From contig NZ_CP016353.1 of assembly GCF_002240355.1 (NCBI RefSeq), positions 310,001-374,000 of the forward strand: a stretch of 64,000 nucleotides of DNA. Direction: 5' to 3'. Below, piece after piece: positions 42,534 to 51,722 of the stretch (position 1 is its first letter; every line of letters starts with the position of its first letter). The notes below the pieces were generated by a model. It was not told the origin of the DNA. It made no database searches and was given only the letters and a program-made list of their open reading frames with translations. This stretch comes from Prauserella marina. Lineage in GTDB: Bacteria; Actinomycetota; Actinomycetes; Mycobacteriales; Pseudonocardiaceae. The position numbers and the translations under genes are program-made.

Positions 42534-43573
42534 TCGAGTTCGGCGAGGTGCTGGTAACAGCGCGTCGCGCACGTGGACTCACGCAGGAACAGCTCGCAGA
42601 GAAAGCTCAGGTTACTCAGGCCGCGCTCTCTCGCTACGAGAACGACCTGCGTGAGCCCGACGACGAGATACTTGAACGGTTGGCTGAACCGCTCGGTGTG
42701 ACCGCAGCTTTTCTGAAGTCGGCGGGCCAGGTGCGTGGGGGTATGGCTTTGGAGGCCCACATGCGTCGCCGCCAGACCGCCAAGCCCACTGTATGGCGGC
42801 AGCTCGAAGCCAAGCTCAATATGTACCGGATGCATGCACGGCTTGTGTACGAGGATGTTGCCGTCCTGGCCGAGCAGTCAGTGCCAAGACTTGATCCTTT
42901 CGAGGTGTCGCCCGAGGCGGCGGCGCGGATGGTTCGTATGCAATGGCGTATGCCGCTCGGTCCTGTGCGCAACTTGACTCGTTGGATTGAAGCAGCGGCT
43001 TGTGTGGTCATCGAAGAGGACTTTGGAACGGCACGAGTTGATGGTTTGTCCCAGTGGGTTGACGACTACCCCGTGATCCTGATCAACCGGCGTTCTCCTA
43101 CAGACCGTAAGCGCTTGACTCTGGCGCACGAGCTCGGCCACCTGGTCCTGCATTCAGTGGACGTCTCGCAGGACATGGAAGCAGAGGCCAACAACTTTGC
43201 TGCTGAGTTCTTGACACCAGCGGATCTGATTAGACCGCAGCTGCGTACCGTGACAACTGGTCGGCTCCACGATCTGAAACGGGAGTGGGGCGTGTCCATG
43301 CAGGCGCTGGTGGAGCGGTCGTACCAACTTCGGACGATCAAGGCCACGCAAAGGACCAACCTGTACAAGTCGTTCAGTGCGAAAGGCTGGCGTATCAAAG
43401 AACCACTGAGCGAGGAACTTGCCCCCGAGGTACCCCAGCTTGTGAGCGCGATCGGGCAGGCTCTGGCGGGTAAGGGATATAGCGCATCAGACGTCGCCCG
43501 CCTGGCTGGGTTCTCTGCGGAGACCGCGAATCATCCCTTCAGCCCGCCGAGTCACAGGCTCCGCGCCGTGTAG
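42530..43573 (+). CDS. XRE-family HTH protein with ImmA/IrrE metallopeptidase domain
   Basis: A 347-residue two-domain protein. Residues 5-62 are an XRE helix-turn-helix (RARGLTQEQLAEKAQVTQAA then LSRYENDLREP). Residues about 100-260 are an ImmA/IrrE (COG2856) zinc metallopeptidase with HExxH at 200-204 in LTLAHELGHLVLH and Glu residues downstream (MEAEANNFAAEFL). In ICEBs1, ImmA cleaves the repressor ImmR; fused XRE-ImmA proteins occur in toxin-antitoxin, phage and stress modules. It is ATGA-coupled to the 208-aa protein. Likely a self-contained regulatory or defence pair left from an old element. Confidence 0.88.
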   Translation: MIEFGEVLVTARRARGLTQEQLAEKAQVTQAALSRYENDLREPDDEILERLAEPLGVTAAFLKSAGQVRGGMALEAHMRRRQTAKPTVWRQLEAKLNMYRMHARLVYEDVAVLAEQSVPRLDPFEVSPEAAARMVRMQWRMPLGPVRNLTRWIEAAACVVIEEDFGTARVDGLSQWVDDYPVILINRRSPTDRKRLTLAHELGHLVLHSVDVSQDMEAEANNFAAEFLTPADLIRPQLRTVTTGRLHDLKREWGVSMQALVERSYQLRTIKATQRTNLYKSFSAKGWRIKEPLSEELAPEVPQLVSAIGQALAGKGYSASDVARLAGFSAETANHPFSPPSHRLRAV

Positions 43574-43751
43574 AGCGTGTACCGAGACCGTACGGAGAAG
43601 CACGGGAGCCGCAGTCGTCGATTGATTTGCCACGAAACAGCTGTAACCGATGCGGAAAGACGGCAAGCGACATAGACGCCATGCCCCGAATGTCCCAGTT
43701 GACCTGGCATGTTGATCGACACCGCCAAGTGTTGGTGGTCATGAAAGTGAC

Positions 43752-43765
43752 ATCAGAAGGTTAGG
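43752..43765 (+). repeat. 14-bp partial copy of the tRNA-Arg att core
   Basis: ATCAGAAGGTTAGG is identical to 14 bases of the 44-bp att core (20032-20045 and 41274-41287). A chance match of this length in the window is improbable. It lies just where the second accessory block changes character and may be an eroded distal att site. Confidence 0.5.
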
Positions 43766-44036
43766 ATTCTGGGCGGTCGCCGCGCTCTGTCTGGTTCGCG
43801 CGGTCTTGTGAGACGCGGAAGAGTTCCCCCGCAGTGGTGATCAGCATCCGGGCGGCAGTGTCGAGCTCTTGGTGTTGGTACGGCCGTCCGGAGGAATGCA
43901 GGCGTAGGAGGCCGTCGATGGTCAGGCGGCATCGTCGGTCGATCCAGGCATCCTCGTGTTGGTCGTAGACGGCGAACATGGCTGCCAGGACTTCCGGGAG
44001 GTCACGTACGTTGCGTGGCGGCTTCCGCCTGGTCAT
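43761..44036 (-). CDS. Small hypothetical protein
   Basis: A 91-residue charged protein from ATG 44036: MTRRKPPRNVRDLPEVLAAM, then FAVYDQHEDAWIDRRCRLTI, ARMLITTAGELFRVSQDRAN and an acidic/basic end. It has no known domain or signal peptide. The gene is convergent with the XRE/ImmA gene and divergent from the DUF6247 gene. Its stop codon overlaps the 14-bp att remnant, so its 3' end may have been altered by an insertion event. Confidence 0.55.
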   Translation of the reverse strand: MTRRKPPRNVRDLPEVLAAMFAVYDQHEDAWIDRRCRLTIDGLLRLHSSGRPYQHQELDTAARMLITTAGELFRVSQDRANQTERGDRPES

Positions 44037-44111
44037 GCGGTCCCCGAATAAGGTCAAGGGACGCCTGTTCAACAGGGCATCGTCACGTGGACCATGGGTT
44101 ATCGTGTGTGC

Positions 44112-44438
44112 ATGACTGCTGCCGCTGCTCATGGCGGCCCGCAGCCGGGGCGGGAACGCTTCGACTCACCTCTGGCCATCCGGGCTGCGCTGTTGCCCGA
44201 GGAGGTCGCAGCGTTCGACACGGCGTGTCAGCAGGCGTTGCGGAACGCGTCGGAGACGTTGAGCCTGGAGGCGCTTCAGTCGACACTGGCCAACTGGCGA
44301 CGCATTGCGCGGATGACGCAGGCCGACCCTGCCGCGCACCGCAGGATGCTCCAGCAGGCTGCGCGCACGCGGCGAACCGGGCAGCCACCCGAGAATGGGA
44401 CCGACTGGCAGCAGTTGCGGACCGAGCTGGGCGTTTGA
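44112..44438 (+). CDS. DUF6247-family antitoxin-like protein
   Basis: A 108-residue protein from ATG 44112. The core SPLAIRAALLPEEVAAFDTA, NASETLSLEALQSTLANWRR and AHRRMLQQAA matches DUF6247 proteins as I remember them. They are found directly upstream of small RelE-like proteins in actinomycetes. The stop overlaps the next frame by TTGA. The pairing suggests an antitoxin, but this is inference. The partner gene is frameshifted, so this may now be an orphan. Confidence 0.72.
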   Translation: MTAAAAHGGPQPGRERFDSPLAIRAALLPEEVAAFDTACQQALRNASETLSLEALQSTLANWRRIARMTQADPAAHRRMLQQAARTRRTGQPPENGTDWQQLRTELGV

Positions 44439-44700
44439 CCCCTTCCGTGGCTTATCGCATCGTGACGGACCCGCAGGTCCGTGACCAGATCCGCGCCATT
44501 CCTGTCGACGCGCTCCCCTCACTGGCCGACGCGATGGGCGTCCTCGAACTGACTCCGTGGAACGGACGCCCTACAACGAGGCGGACCCGGACGGCTGGAT
44601 GCGGCAACTCGACTTCGCCGACGAGCGCGGGTTGATTACGTACCTCGTCCTCGAAGACCAAGATCGGGTCGACGTGCTGAACGTGACCTGGTTCGGCTGA
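44435..44700 (+). pseudogene. Frameshifted RelE-like toxin partner
   Basis: From TTG 44435 or GTG 44447 the frame reads VAYRIVTDPQVRDQIRAIPV and ELTPWNGRP; at about 44570 one base appears lost, and the second frame continues YNEADPDGWMRQLDFADERG, LITYLVLEDQDRVDVLNVTW and a stop at 44700. Joined, this is a protein of about 88 residues with the strand-rich ending typical of RelE/ParE-like partners of DUF6247. The frameshift removes the conserved C-terminal half, so the toxin is probably inactive. Confidence 0.75.
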
Positions 44701-44806
44701 TCGACACCAATCAACAGCAAAGACGACATTCCGCCACGGTCAATGGTCGTCATTCACTTCGCGAACATCGCAGGTGCGGGTACATGTTGACCGTCCATAG
44801 AAGACA

Positions 44807-45022
44807 CTAGCAATCGTGCCGTCGTAATCCTTCGCGTAGTAGGTCGTCGGCTCGTTCGGCGATGCTGATGCCGTCGCCGGGGGCGCTTGCGAAGAAGGCG
44901 GGTGGCCAGGGGTGCGCGTCGACGGGGTGGAGGTGTTTGCGCATGTCCGATAGCGCTTGGGGGATCTGTTCGTCGGGCAGTTCCCGCACCAGGCGCATGA
45001 GTTCGTCGCGGTCAGCGCTCAT
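44807..45022 (-). CDS. Small antitoxin-like hypothetical protein
   Basis: A 71-residue protein from ATG 45022: MSADRDELMRLVRELPDEQI, then PWPPAFFASAPGDGISIAER and ADDLLREGL. Short proteins with a PWPPAFF segment and a C-terminal ERxDDLLxEG helix are common in actinomycetes and are sometimes encoded near PIN-type toxins, suggesting an antitoxin; no toxin gene is adjacent here. Strand-isolated between the broken toxin and the DesR-like regulator. The family is not formally recognised. Confidence 0.6.
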   Translation of the reverse strand: MSADRDELMRLVRELPDEQIPQALSDMRKHLHPVDAHPWPPAFFASAPGDGISIAERADDLLREGLRRHDC

Positions 45023-45128
45023 GCCGTCAGCGTACGGTGCACGACCTGATCTCGGTGGTCCTGGGCGGCGTCAGGGCTCCTGACGGTCGCCGCGTTCTGC
45101 CAGACGAGCCTGGAGGAGAGCGGGGAGA

Positions 45129-45791
45129 CTACCGGCCGGGGTGGACCGCGCCGGTCTCGTAGGCCAGGACCACCGCCTGTACGCGATCGCGGCAGTCCAG
45201 TTTCATCAGCACGTTGCCGACATGCGTCTTTACCGTCGACGCGCTCAGCACCAGCCCGTCCGCGATCTCGTTGTTCGACAGGCCCTTCGCGACCAGCAGG
45301 AAGATCTCACGTTCGCGGTCGGTGAGGTTCCGCAGCGGGTCGGGACCCGGGGGTGGTGTGGCCGACACCTTCGCGAACTCGGCGATCAGCCTTCTCGTGA
45401 CAGTCGGCGCGACCAGTCCGTCGCCGCTCGCGATGACGCGGACCGCCGTTACCAGGTCGTCCGGTTCGGTATCTTTCAAGAGGAATCCGCTCGCGCCCGC
45501 GCGCAGGGCCGCGAAGACGTAGTCGTCCAGGTCGAATGTCGTGATCACCAGCACCGGCAACGGATCCGGCACGTGCGCACCCGCCAGTCGCCGTGTCGCG
45601 GAGATGCCGTCCGAGCCCGGCATCCGCACGTCCATCAGTACCACGTCCGGTACGCGCGCGCGGGCCACGGTCACCGCGTCATCGCCGTTCGCGGCCTCAC
45701 CCACCACCTCGATGTCGCCCTCCGACTCCAGGATGGTGCGGAAACCCGCCCGCACCACCGCTTGGTCGTCGGCGACCACCACGCGGATCAC
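45129..45791 (-). CDS. NarL/DesR-type response regulator
   Basis: A 220-residue two-component regulator. The receiver domain (1-120) has [14 protein letters not shown], phospho-acceptor Asp in [10 protein letters not shown], Thr in LVITTFD and Lys in FLLKDTEP. The C-terminal LuxR-type HTH is [20 protein letters not shown] followed by [21 protein letters not shown] lies 5 bases before GTG 45791, and GTGA overlaps the kinase stop, so kinase and regulator are coupled. With the kinase and the DUF418 membrane protein upstream it forms a three-gene operon that probably senses membrane or envelope state. Confidence 0.93.
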   Translation of the reverse strand: MIRVVVADDQAVVRAGFRTILESEGDIEVVGEAANGDDAVTVARARVPDVVLMDVRMPGSDGISATRRLAGAHVPDPLPVLVITTFDLDDYVFAALRAGASGFLLKDTEPDDLVTAVRVIASGDGLVAPTVTRRLIAEFAKVSATPPPGPDPLRNLTDREREIFLLVAKGLSNNEIADGLVLSASTVKTHVGNVLMKLDCRDRVQAVVLAYETGAVHPGR

Positions 45792-47059
45792 GCACGCTCC
45801 TCGCGGGCCGCGGGCAGCCGCGCGGAGATCCGCCACCCACCCCCGGTGGCCGGGCCCGCGGACAGCTCACCGCCGCAGTGGCGGAGGCGCTCGCGCATGC
45901 CGACGATGCCGTATCCGCCGCTGTCACCGTTCCCCGGCGCGGCAGGGGGTCCGTTGTGGACGGTCAGATGCACCTCTGCGGCGCGGTGCTCGACGGTCAC
46001 CACCACCTCCGCGCCGGGCGCGTGCTCGCGTGCGTTGGTGAGCGCTTCCTGCACCAAGCGGTACGCGGCGACGTCCGCGGCGGGGGACAGGCAGGCCCGG
46101 GTGCCGGTGGTGTGCAGGGCGACCGCCATCCCGGTGTCGCGCGCCTTGGCCACGAGCGTGTCCACTCCGGACAGCGTGGGCTGCGGCGGTGCCACGTCGC
46201 TGTCGGGACAGTCGGGAGAGCCAGGGAGTTCCTGGGGCTCGCGCATGATCCCCACCAGCTCCCGCATGGCGGTCAGCGTACGGCGGCCCTGCGCGCGGAT
46301 CGAGCTCAGGGCGTGCCGCGCCTGTTCCGGGTCCCGGTCGACCAGGCGGTCCGCGGCGCCCGCCTGCACCACGATCGCGGACAGGTCATGCGCCGCGACA
46401 TCGTGCAGCTCCCGCGCGATGCGGGTCCGCTCCTCGGCGGCAGCCGCCGCAGCCCGCAGCTCACGCTCGCCCTCCAGCCGCGTCACCCGCGCCGCCAGCT
46501 CGGCGGCATAGGCGCGGGTCGTGCGGACGTAAAGGCCGATGAGACCCGGGATGGCGAGACTCGCGAGCGAGGCGAGTGTGAGGTCGAGCGGCGAGCCGTC
46601 CTGGTTTCCCCAGAACGTCGCCACGAGGTGGGTTCGCCCGCCGAGCGCGGTCGCAACGACCCCGCCGGCCGCGTGCGCGGCCGCGGCCACGGCCAGCACC
46701 ACCACCGCGGTCCTGCGCGGGAACAGCGTGGCAACCGTGTACGCGCAGACGAGCACACTCACCCCGGTGAAGGTGTACGCGGCTGGCAGCCCGGTCGCGC
46801 CCACCACGACGAGCACCGCCAGCGCGAGCGCCGCCCGAGGTGTCCTGCGGCGCAGCGCGATCGCCGCGAAGTCCAGTGTGGACGCGGCGGTGGCCCCGGC
46901 GACCACCCAGGCCGGCGAGGGCAGGTGACCGTCGCCCAACCACAGCGCGAGGGGAATGCGCGTGAGGCCGAGCATCGCCAGCACGACCGCGGCGACGGTG
47001 TCACGGCCGACGGGCGTGCGCCCGCCGAGCCGCGCCGCGAACCACCGCCACCAAGTCAT
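45788..47059 (-). CDS. DesK-type sensor histidine kinase
   Basis: A 423-residue HPK7-family kinase. Residues 1-165 have about five membrane helices with almost no external loop, so it senses within the membrane. The dimerisation domain has the phospho-acceptor His in [12 protein letters not shown]; the ATPase domain has the N-box [15 protein letters not shown] and the G-box [22 protein letters not shown] 47059 overlaps the DUF418 stop (ATGA) and its own stop overlaps the regulator start (GTGA). Signal unknown. Confidence 0.92.
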   Translation of the reverse strand: MTWWRWFAARLGGRTPVGRDTVAAVVLAMLGLTRIPLALWLGDGHLPSPAWVVAGATAASTLDFAAIALRRRTPRAALALAVLVVVGATGLPAAYTFTGVSVLVCAYTVATLFPRRTAVVVLAVAAAAHAAGGVVATALGGRTHLVATFWGNQDGSPLDLTLASLASLAIPGLIGLYVRTTRAYAAELAARVTRLEGERELRAAAAAAEERTRIARELHDVAAHDLSAIVVQAGAADRLVDRDPEQARHALSSIRAQGRRTLTAMRELVGIMREPQELPGSPDCPDSDVAPPQPTLSGVDTLVAKARDTGMAVALHTTGTRACLSPAADVAAYRLVQEALTNAREHAPGAEVVVTVEHRAAEVHLTVHNGPPAAPGNGDSGGYGIVGMRERLRHCGGELSAGPATGGGWRISARLPAAREERA

Positions 47060-48054
47060 GCCGCCCCTGCCTCCCGGTGGATCGGGATGCGCCGCCAGTA
47101 CGTGACCGTGCGCCACAGCCACTCCAACGGACCATAGCTGAACCGCCGCAGCCACAATGGGCTCCAGACTGCCTGCACCACGAGGATCGCGGTGCCGAGC
47201 AGGGCCGCGGTGCCCCAGTCGTCCGAGCCGCGCAAGCCCAGCACCGCGCCGAAAACCACGAACAGCGCGGTCGCGGAGAGGTAGTTCGTCAGCGCCATCC
47301 TGCCCATCGGCGCGAATACCGCCTGCAACACCGGGCCCGCGGGGCCGCGCAGCAGCACCAGGAACGCCGCCGCGTACGCCCCGGCCATCGACATCGAGAA
47401 GACGAGCCCGAGCCACCGCCCGGCCAGCTCACCGCCAGTCTCGGCGACCACCAGCAGGTAGGAAGTGATCGCGACTACCGCGAAGACCGCCACCGCGGCC
47501 GCCAACGCCGTGGTGAGCCGTTCGAGCGCCTCGACGAGACCGGCCTGCGCGAGCGCGAAGCCCAGAACGAACAGCCCGGGCAGGATGCCGAAGCCGCCGA
47601 CCCCGGCGAGGACCCCCGCGACCGTCAGCACCGCGCCGACCCACAGGTTCACGCGGGCGGGTGCGTAGCTCAGCGGCAGCAACACGAGCAGCCCGGTGAT
47701 CGCGAACGGCAGCAGCACCTCGCCCGGTTGCAGCAGGTGGTGCAGCACACCCAGCACGCTGAGCGCCGCGAGCCTGCGTGCCATCGGCACCCGCGGACGG
47801 TCCGTGCGGCGCGTCGCCGAACGCAGGAAGAGCCCGAAGCCGAGCCCGAACAACAGGTAGAAGATGGGGTAGAAGCGACCGAGGACGAACAGCCGCACCC
47901 CGTCCGGGGCACGGCCGAGGTCGTTCATCATCTCCATCGTCTGCGGGATGTTGATGAAGATGATTCCGCACAGGGCGAAGCCGCGGAGAGCGTCCAGGGC
48001 CGAGATGCGCCGGGTAGTCGGAGCCGCGCCCGTCGCGGTCGTCGATGCCGTCAT
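47056..48054 (-). CDS. DUF418/YeiB-type membrane protein
   Basis: A 332-residue membrane protein with about eight to ten helices. The opening RRISALDALRGFALCGIIFI with NIPQ is the heparan-N-acetyltransferase-like start seen in DUF418 proteins, and the C-terminal GRMALTNYLSATALFV and WLRRFSYGPLEWLWRTVTYW are the DUF418 signature. It may be an acyltransferase or transporter for a membrane-linked substrate. The start is ATG 48054 by homology-like pattern; an upstream GTG preceded by GGGGGAGG is possible. First gene of the DUF418-kinase-regulator operon. Confidence 0.85.
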   Translation of the reverse strand: MTASTTATGAAPTTRRISALDALRGFALCGIIFINIPQTMEMMNDLGRAPDGVRLFVLGRFYPIFYLLFGLGFGLFLRSATRRTDRPRVPMARRLAALSVLGVLHHLLQPGEVLLPFAITGLLVLLPLSYAPARVNLWVGAVLTVAGVLAGVGGFGILPGLFVLGFALAQAGLVEALERLTTALAAAVAVFAVVAITSYLLVVAETGGELAGRWLGLVFSMSMAGAYAAAFLVLLRGPAGPVLQAVFAPMGRMALTNYLSATALFVVFGAVLGLRGSDDWGTAALLGTAILVVQAVWSPLWLRRFSYGPLEWLWRTVTYWRRIPIHREAGAA

Positions 48055-48378
48055 ACCGGCATCGTCGTCGCCGGAGGCGCCCACCACCTCCCCCTGAGTG
48101 CCCGGATCGGACCGGTACCAGGGGAGGAGGTGCCCGGCCGGCCGCCGAGGCCGTGAGTGGCACAGACGCTCTGTTGAACCAGCCCTACAGTCACTTTGCC
48201 TTCGTGCCCTCCCCGCTTCCTGGGGAGGTGGCCTTGTCGTCGGCGACTTGATGCCCGCGTAGACCACCTCTGCCGAACCCTCAGTTGCTGGTGCATCCGT
48301 CAAGATGCACGGAGTATTTGTGCATCTGGTGAGATGCTTTGCGTCGGGCTCCGGGTATCGCGCTGCGCTTCGGCCCCG
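48055..48378. other. Intergenic control region with terminator-like hairpin
   Basis: 324 bases between the UvrA-like gene 3' end and the DUF418 start, both minus strand. It has a hairpin CCTCCCC/GGGGAGG (48208-48228, 7-base loop), likely ending the UvrA-like transcript, and the tandem palindromes at 48291-48337. It must also carry the DUF418 operon promoter. No gene is supported. Confidence 0.5.
48291..48337. promoter_or_regulatory. Two tandem GTGCATC-N6-GATGC palindromes
   Basis: GTGCATC-CGTCAA-GATGCAC (48291-48310) and GTGCATC-TGGTGA-GATGC (48320-48337), centres 29 bp apart. Equal half-sites with constant 6-base spacing and different spacer sequence are the mark of a repeated dimeric-regulator site. 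Confidence 0.55.
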
Positions 48379-50613
48379 TCATGCCTCCAGCGCTTGGCAG
48401 GTGGGGGTTCGCTGACCCGCGTAGTCGGCGACACGGCCTTCGAAAAGCACCGCCCCACCGTGCCTTCCCGGGCCGGGGCCCAGGTCGACCAGCCAATCGG
48501 CCTGCCTGACGACCTCCAGGTTGTGCTCGATGACCACCACCGTGTCGCCCTGCTCCACGAGGCGATCCAAGACGTGCAGCAGCGTGTCGATGTCGGTCAT
48601 GTGCAGTCCGGTCGTCGGCTCGTCGAGCACGTACGTGGTCGCCTGCCGCTTCCGCCCGAGTTCCCTGGCGATCTTGACGCGCTGGCATTCGCCTCCCGAC
48701 AACGTGCTCAGCGATTGCCCCAGCCGCAAATATCCAAGACCGACCTCGGCGAGCTTGCGCAGCGCTCCGGCGATTTCCCTGTCGGGGAGCCGTTCGATGG
48801 CGCTGTCGATGGTCAGATCGTCGACGTCGGCAATGGACAATCCGCTGACGGTGTATGCGAGGACTTCTCGCGTGAATCGCTTGCCGTCACAGGTGTCGCA
48901 GACGGTTTCCTGACCGTCCATGAACGCGAGATCGGTGTGGATGACGCCGAGCCCCTTGCAATCGGGGCACGCTCCTGCCGAGTTGGCGCTGAAGAGACTC
49001 GCCGCGACGTTGTTGTGCCTGGCGAACAGCTTGCGGATCGCCGGTGCGATGCCGGTGTAGGTGATGGGAGTCGAGCGGCGGTTCGTGCTGACCGGTTTCT
49101 GGTCGATGACGGTCGCGTCGTGCTGGGCGACCAACTCGTTGGCAAGGCTGGACTTTCCGGAACCGGCGACACCGGTCAGCACGGTCAGCACTCCCTTCGG
49201 CAACCGCACGGTGACGTTCCTCAGGTTGTTGCGGTTGGCATTGGCGACGGTGAGGTGCCCGTTCGCGCCGCGCGGAGTCTGCTTGGTCCGCGGTCGCCTC
49301 GCCAGTGCGTTCCCTGTCGGCGTACCGGATCCGGCCAGCTCGCTGAACGGCCCCTGAAAAACGAGCTGCCCGCCGGCCGACCCCGCCGATGGCCCGATCT
49401 CGACGATCTGGTCCGCGTGCGCCATGACGGCTGGATCGTGCTCGACGACGAGGACGTGGTTGCCACTGTCGCGCAGCCGCTCCAGCAACGTGATCATCGA
49501 ATCGACATCGGTGGGGTGCAGCCCGACGGTCGGTTCGTCCACGACATAGGTCATTTCGGTGAGGCTGGAGCCGAGGTGCTTCACCGTCTTGATCCGCTGC
49601 GACTCCCCGCCGGACAGCGTGGGCGTCGACCGCGCGAGGCTGAGGTAGCCGAGCCCGATCGTGATCATCGCCTCCAGCCGGGCGGTGAGCGCCGCGACGA
49701 CGGGGGCGACGCGGGCGTCGGTGATCCCACCGACGACGTCGAGCAGTTCGGTGATCTCCATGCGTGTCAGCTCGCCGATGGTGTGGCCGAGCACCGTCGC
49801 CATTCGCGCCGCCTTGTTGAGCCGGTCGCCCTCGCATTCCTCGCAGGTCGCCGCTCTGGTGAAGCGACGGATGGTGTCCTGTTTGCGCTCGGAAAGGTTG
49901 TCGGAGGTGTGCAGGTAGATTCGCTCGAAGCGCTCCGCGACGCCTTCGTAGCCCTTCGGCGGCTTGTTGCCCAGCTTGGCCGCGACCTCACCTCCGTACA
50001 GCAGGGCCTCGCGCTCGGCGGCGCTCCACTCCCGCAGCGGGGTGTCGACGTCGAAGGTGCCGATGTCGGCGTACTGCGCGTACCAGTAGCCACCGTTGCC
50101 GAAGCCGGGAAGCAGGATCGCGCCTTCCGCGAGCGATTTGTCGACGTCGAGGAAGCGGTCGACCGCGCTCACCACCACCTCGCCGAGCCCCGAGCAGCTC
50201 GGGCACATCCCCGCCGGTTCGTTGAACGAGAAGTGGGTCGACTCCCCGACGAACGGTTCGCCGATCCGGGAGAACAGCAGCCGCAGGTAGGTGAAGGCAT
50301 CGGTGACCGTGCCGACGGTCGACCGGGAGTTGCCGCCGATCCTGCGCTGGTCGATGACGACGACCGGAGTCAGCCCCGCGATGTGCTCGACGTCAGGGCG
50401 GGCCCACTTCGGCAGCCGGTTCCTCGCGAACGGCGGGAACGTCTCGTTGAGCTGGTAGCCCGCCTCGGCGGCGATCGTGTCGAACACGAGCGACGACTTG
50501 CCCGAACCGGAGACGCCGACGAAGACGATCAACTGATTGCGAGGGATGTCGATGTCGACACCGGCGAGGTTGTTCGTGCGCGCTCCGCGCAGGGCGATGG
50601 CTGGGTTCGTCAT
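48379..50613 (-). CDS. UvrA-like ABC-type ATPase (class II UvrA/DrrC-like)
   Basis: A 744-residue UvrA paralogue, shorter than housekeeping UvrA (about 950). It has two ABC ATPase halves: Walker A GVSGSGKSSL and GVAGSGKSSL, signature LSGGESQRI and LSGGECQRV, and Walker B VVDEPTVGLHPTD and VLDEPTTGLHMTD. Zinc pairs CPSCSGLG, CEECEGDR, CPDCKGLG and CDTCDG are present. The UvrB-binding domain of true UvrA seems missing. Relatives give self-resistance to DNA-damaging antibiotics or repair special lesions. The WYL regulator gene starts divergently 61 bases away and probably controls it. Confidence 0.9.
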   Translation of the reverse strand: MTNPAIALRGARTNNLAGVDIDIPRNQLIVFVGVSGSGKSSLVFDTIAAEAGYQLNETFPPFARNRLPKWARPDVEHIAGLTPVVVIDQRRIGGNSRSTVGTVTDAFTYLRLLFSRIGEPFVGESTHFSFNEPAGMCPSCSGLGEVVVSAVDRFLDVDKSLAEGAILLPGFGNGGYWYAQYADIGTFDVDTPLREWSAAEREALLYGGEVAAKLGNKPPKGYEGVAERFERIYLHTSDNLSERKQDTIRRFTRAATCEECEGDRLNKAARMATVLGHTIGELTRMEITELLDVVGGITDARVAPVVAALTARLEAMITIGLGYLSLARSTPTLSGGESQRIKTVKHLGSSLTEMTYVVDEPTVGLHPTDVDSMITLLERLRDSGNHVLVVEHDPAVMAHADQIVEIGPSAGSAGGQLVFQGPFSELAGSGTPTGNALARRPRTKQTPRGANGHLTVANANRNNLRNVTVRLPKGVLTVLTGVAGSGKSSLANELVAQHDATVIDQKPVSTNRRSTPITYTGIAPAIRKLFARHNNVAASLFSANSAGACPDCKGLGVIHTDLAFMDGQETVCDTCDGKRFTREVLAYTVSGLSIADVDDLTIDSAIERLPDREIAGALRKLAEVGLGYLRLGQSLSTLSGGECQRVKIARELGRKRQATTYVLDEPTTGLHMTDIDTLLHVLDRLVEQGDTVVVIEHNLEVVRQADWLVDLGPGPGRHGGAVLFEGRVADYAGQRTPTCQALEA

Positions 50614-50674
50614 ATCCGCAGGCTATGGCGAGATGTGGCCGGATATTGGCCGCGATTGGTGCGAGGATGAGGCG

Positions 50675-51643
50675 ATGGCCGACGTCACCGAACGCATGCT
50701 GGCGCTGCTGTCGACCTTGCAGACCGGCCGGTCGTTCAGCGGAGACGAACTGACGAGGCGGTTGAGCGTCAGCCCGCGAACGCTCCGCCGCGACATCGAC
50801 CGGCTGCGTGGCTACGGCTATCCCGTCGAGACCCAGCCGGGGCCTGGCGGCTTCTACCGGCTCGCCGCGGGGAGGACGATGCCGCCGCTCGTGCTCGACG
50901 ACGACGAGGCCGTCGCCACCCTGCTCGCGCTCGCGTCGCTCGCCGCGGTCGGAGCGGCGGAGGACGGTGGCATCGACGATGCCGCGACCCGGGCGTACGG
51001 CAAGCTGGACCAGTTCCTTCCTGCCCGGCTGCGCCCGCGCGTTTCCTCGATCCGCGCCAGCCTCGAAGCGAGTCCGCAACCAGCGCCCAGCGTGACGGCG
51101 AAACAGCTCGGCGTTGTCGCCGAGGCCATCGCCAGGAGAGACACCGTGACGTTCGGCTACACGAACGCGGCAGGTGAGTCGACGGCGCGGAGGGTCGAAC
51201 CGTATCGGCAGGTGCATCACCTGCTGCGGTGGTACCTGTTCGGCTGGGACGTCGATCGCGACGATTGGCGGGTGTTCCGGCTCGACCGGCTCACCGGGCT
51301 CGCCCGCACCGGCGCCACCTTCACCGCGCGCCCGCTTCCTGCCGATTCGGCGACGGAATACCTGCGGCAGGGGCTCAACAGGGGCAAGCAGCGCGTCGTG
51401 CTCGTCGTGGAAGCCCCGGTCGCCGAGGTAGCCGATGCGGTGAAGTTCCAGGACGCCGAGATCCAGGCCGTCGACGAGGAGCGCACGAGAGTCGTCGTCG
51501 CCGTGGATACGTGGCAGTGGCTCGTCCTGCACCTCGCTTTCCTCGACGCGGACTTCCGGATCGAGTCGGGAGCTGTCTTCGCGAGCGCGTGCCGATACTT
51601 CGCCGACCGATTACTCGCCGCCACGGAGGATCGCGAACAGTGA
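50675..51643 (+). CDS. HTH-WYL transcriptional regulator
   Basis: A 322-residue regulator. The N-terminal winged helix has RSFSGDELTRRLSVSPRTLR and RDIDRLRGYGYPVE; the central part contains MPPLVLDDDEAVATLLALA; the WYL domain has RVEPYRQVHHLLRWYLFGWD and WRVFRLDRLTGL, and a C-terminal extension follows. WYL proteins sense single-stranded nucleic acid or nucleotides and often regulate DNA-damage genes; here the divergent neighbour is the UvrA-like ATPase. GAGG is close before ATG 50675. Confidence 0.9.
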   Translation: MADVTERMLALLSTLQTGRSFSGDELTRRLSVSPRTLRRDIDRLRGYGYPVETQPGPGGFYRLAAGRTMPPLVLDDDEAVATLLALASLAAVGAAEDGGIDDAATRAYGKLDQFLPARLRPRVSSIRASLEASPQPAPSVTAKQLGVVAEAIARRDTVTFGYTNAAGESTARRVEPYRQVHHLLRWYLFGWDVDRDDWRVFRLDRLTGLARTGATFTARPLPADSATEYLRQGLNRGKQRVVLVVEAPVAEVADAVKFQDAEIQAVDEERTRVVVAVDTWQWLVLHLAFLDADFRIESGAVFASACRYFADRLLAATEDREQ

Positions 51644-51722
51644 CCGCGAGCCGGTCCACAGTGGATCTTCATGACGGTTCAGGGCGTGCGGCAGGGAGGT
51701 GAGTCTGCGTAGCCTCGACGGC

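Noticed and set aside
48196-50670. Open frame of 824 codons antisense to the UvrA-like gene
   Set aside because: Shadow of the ATPase gene; the sense product has two full ABC cassettes.
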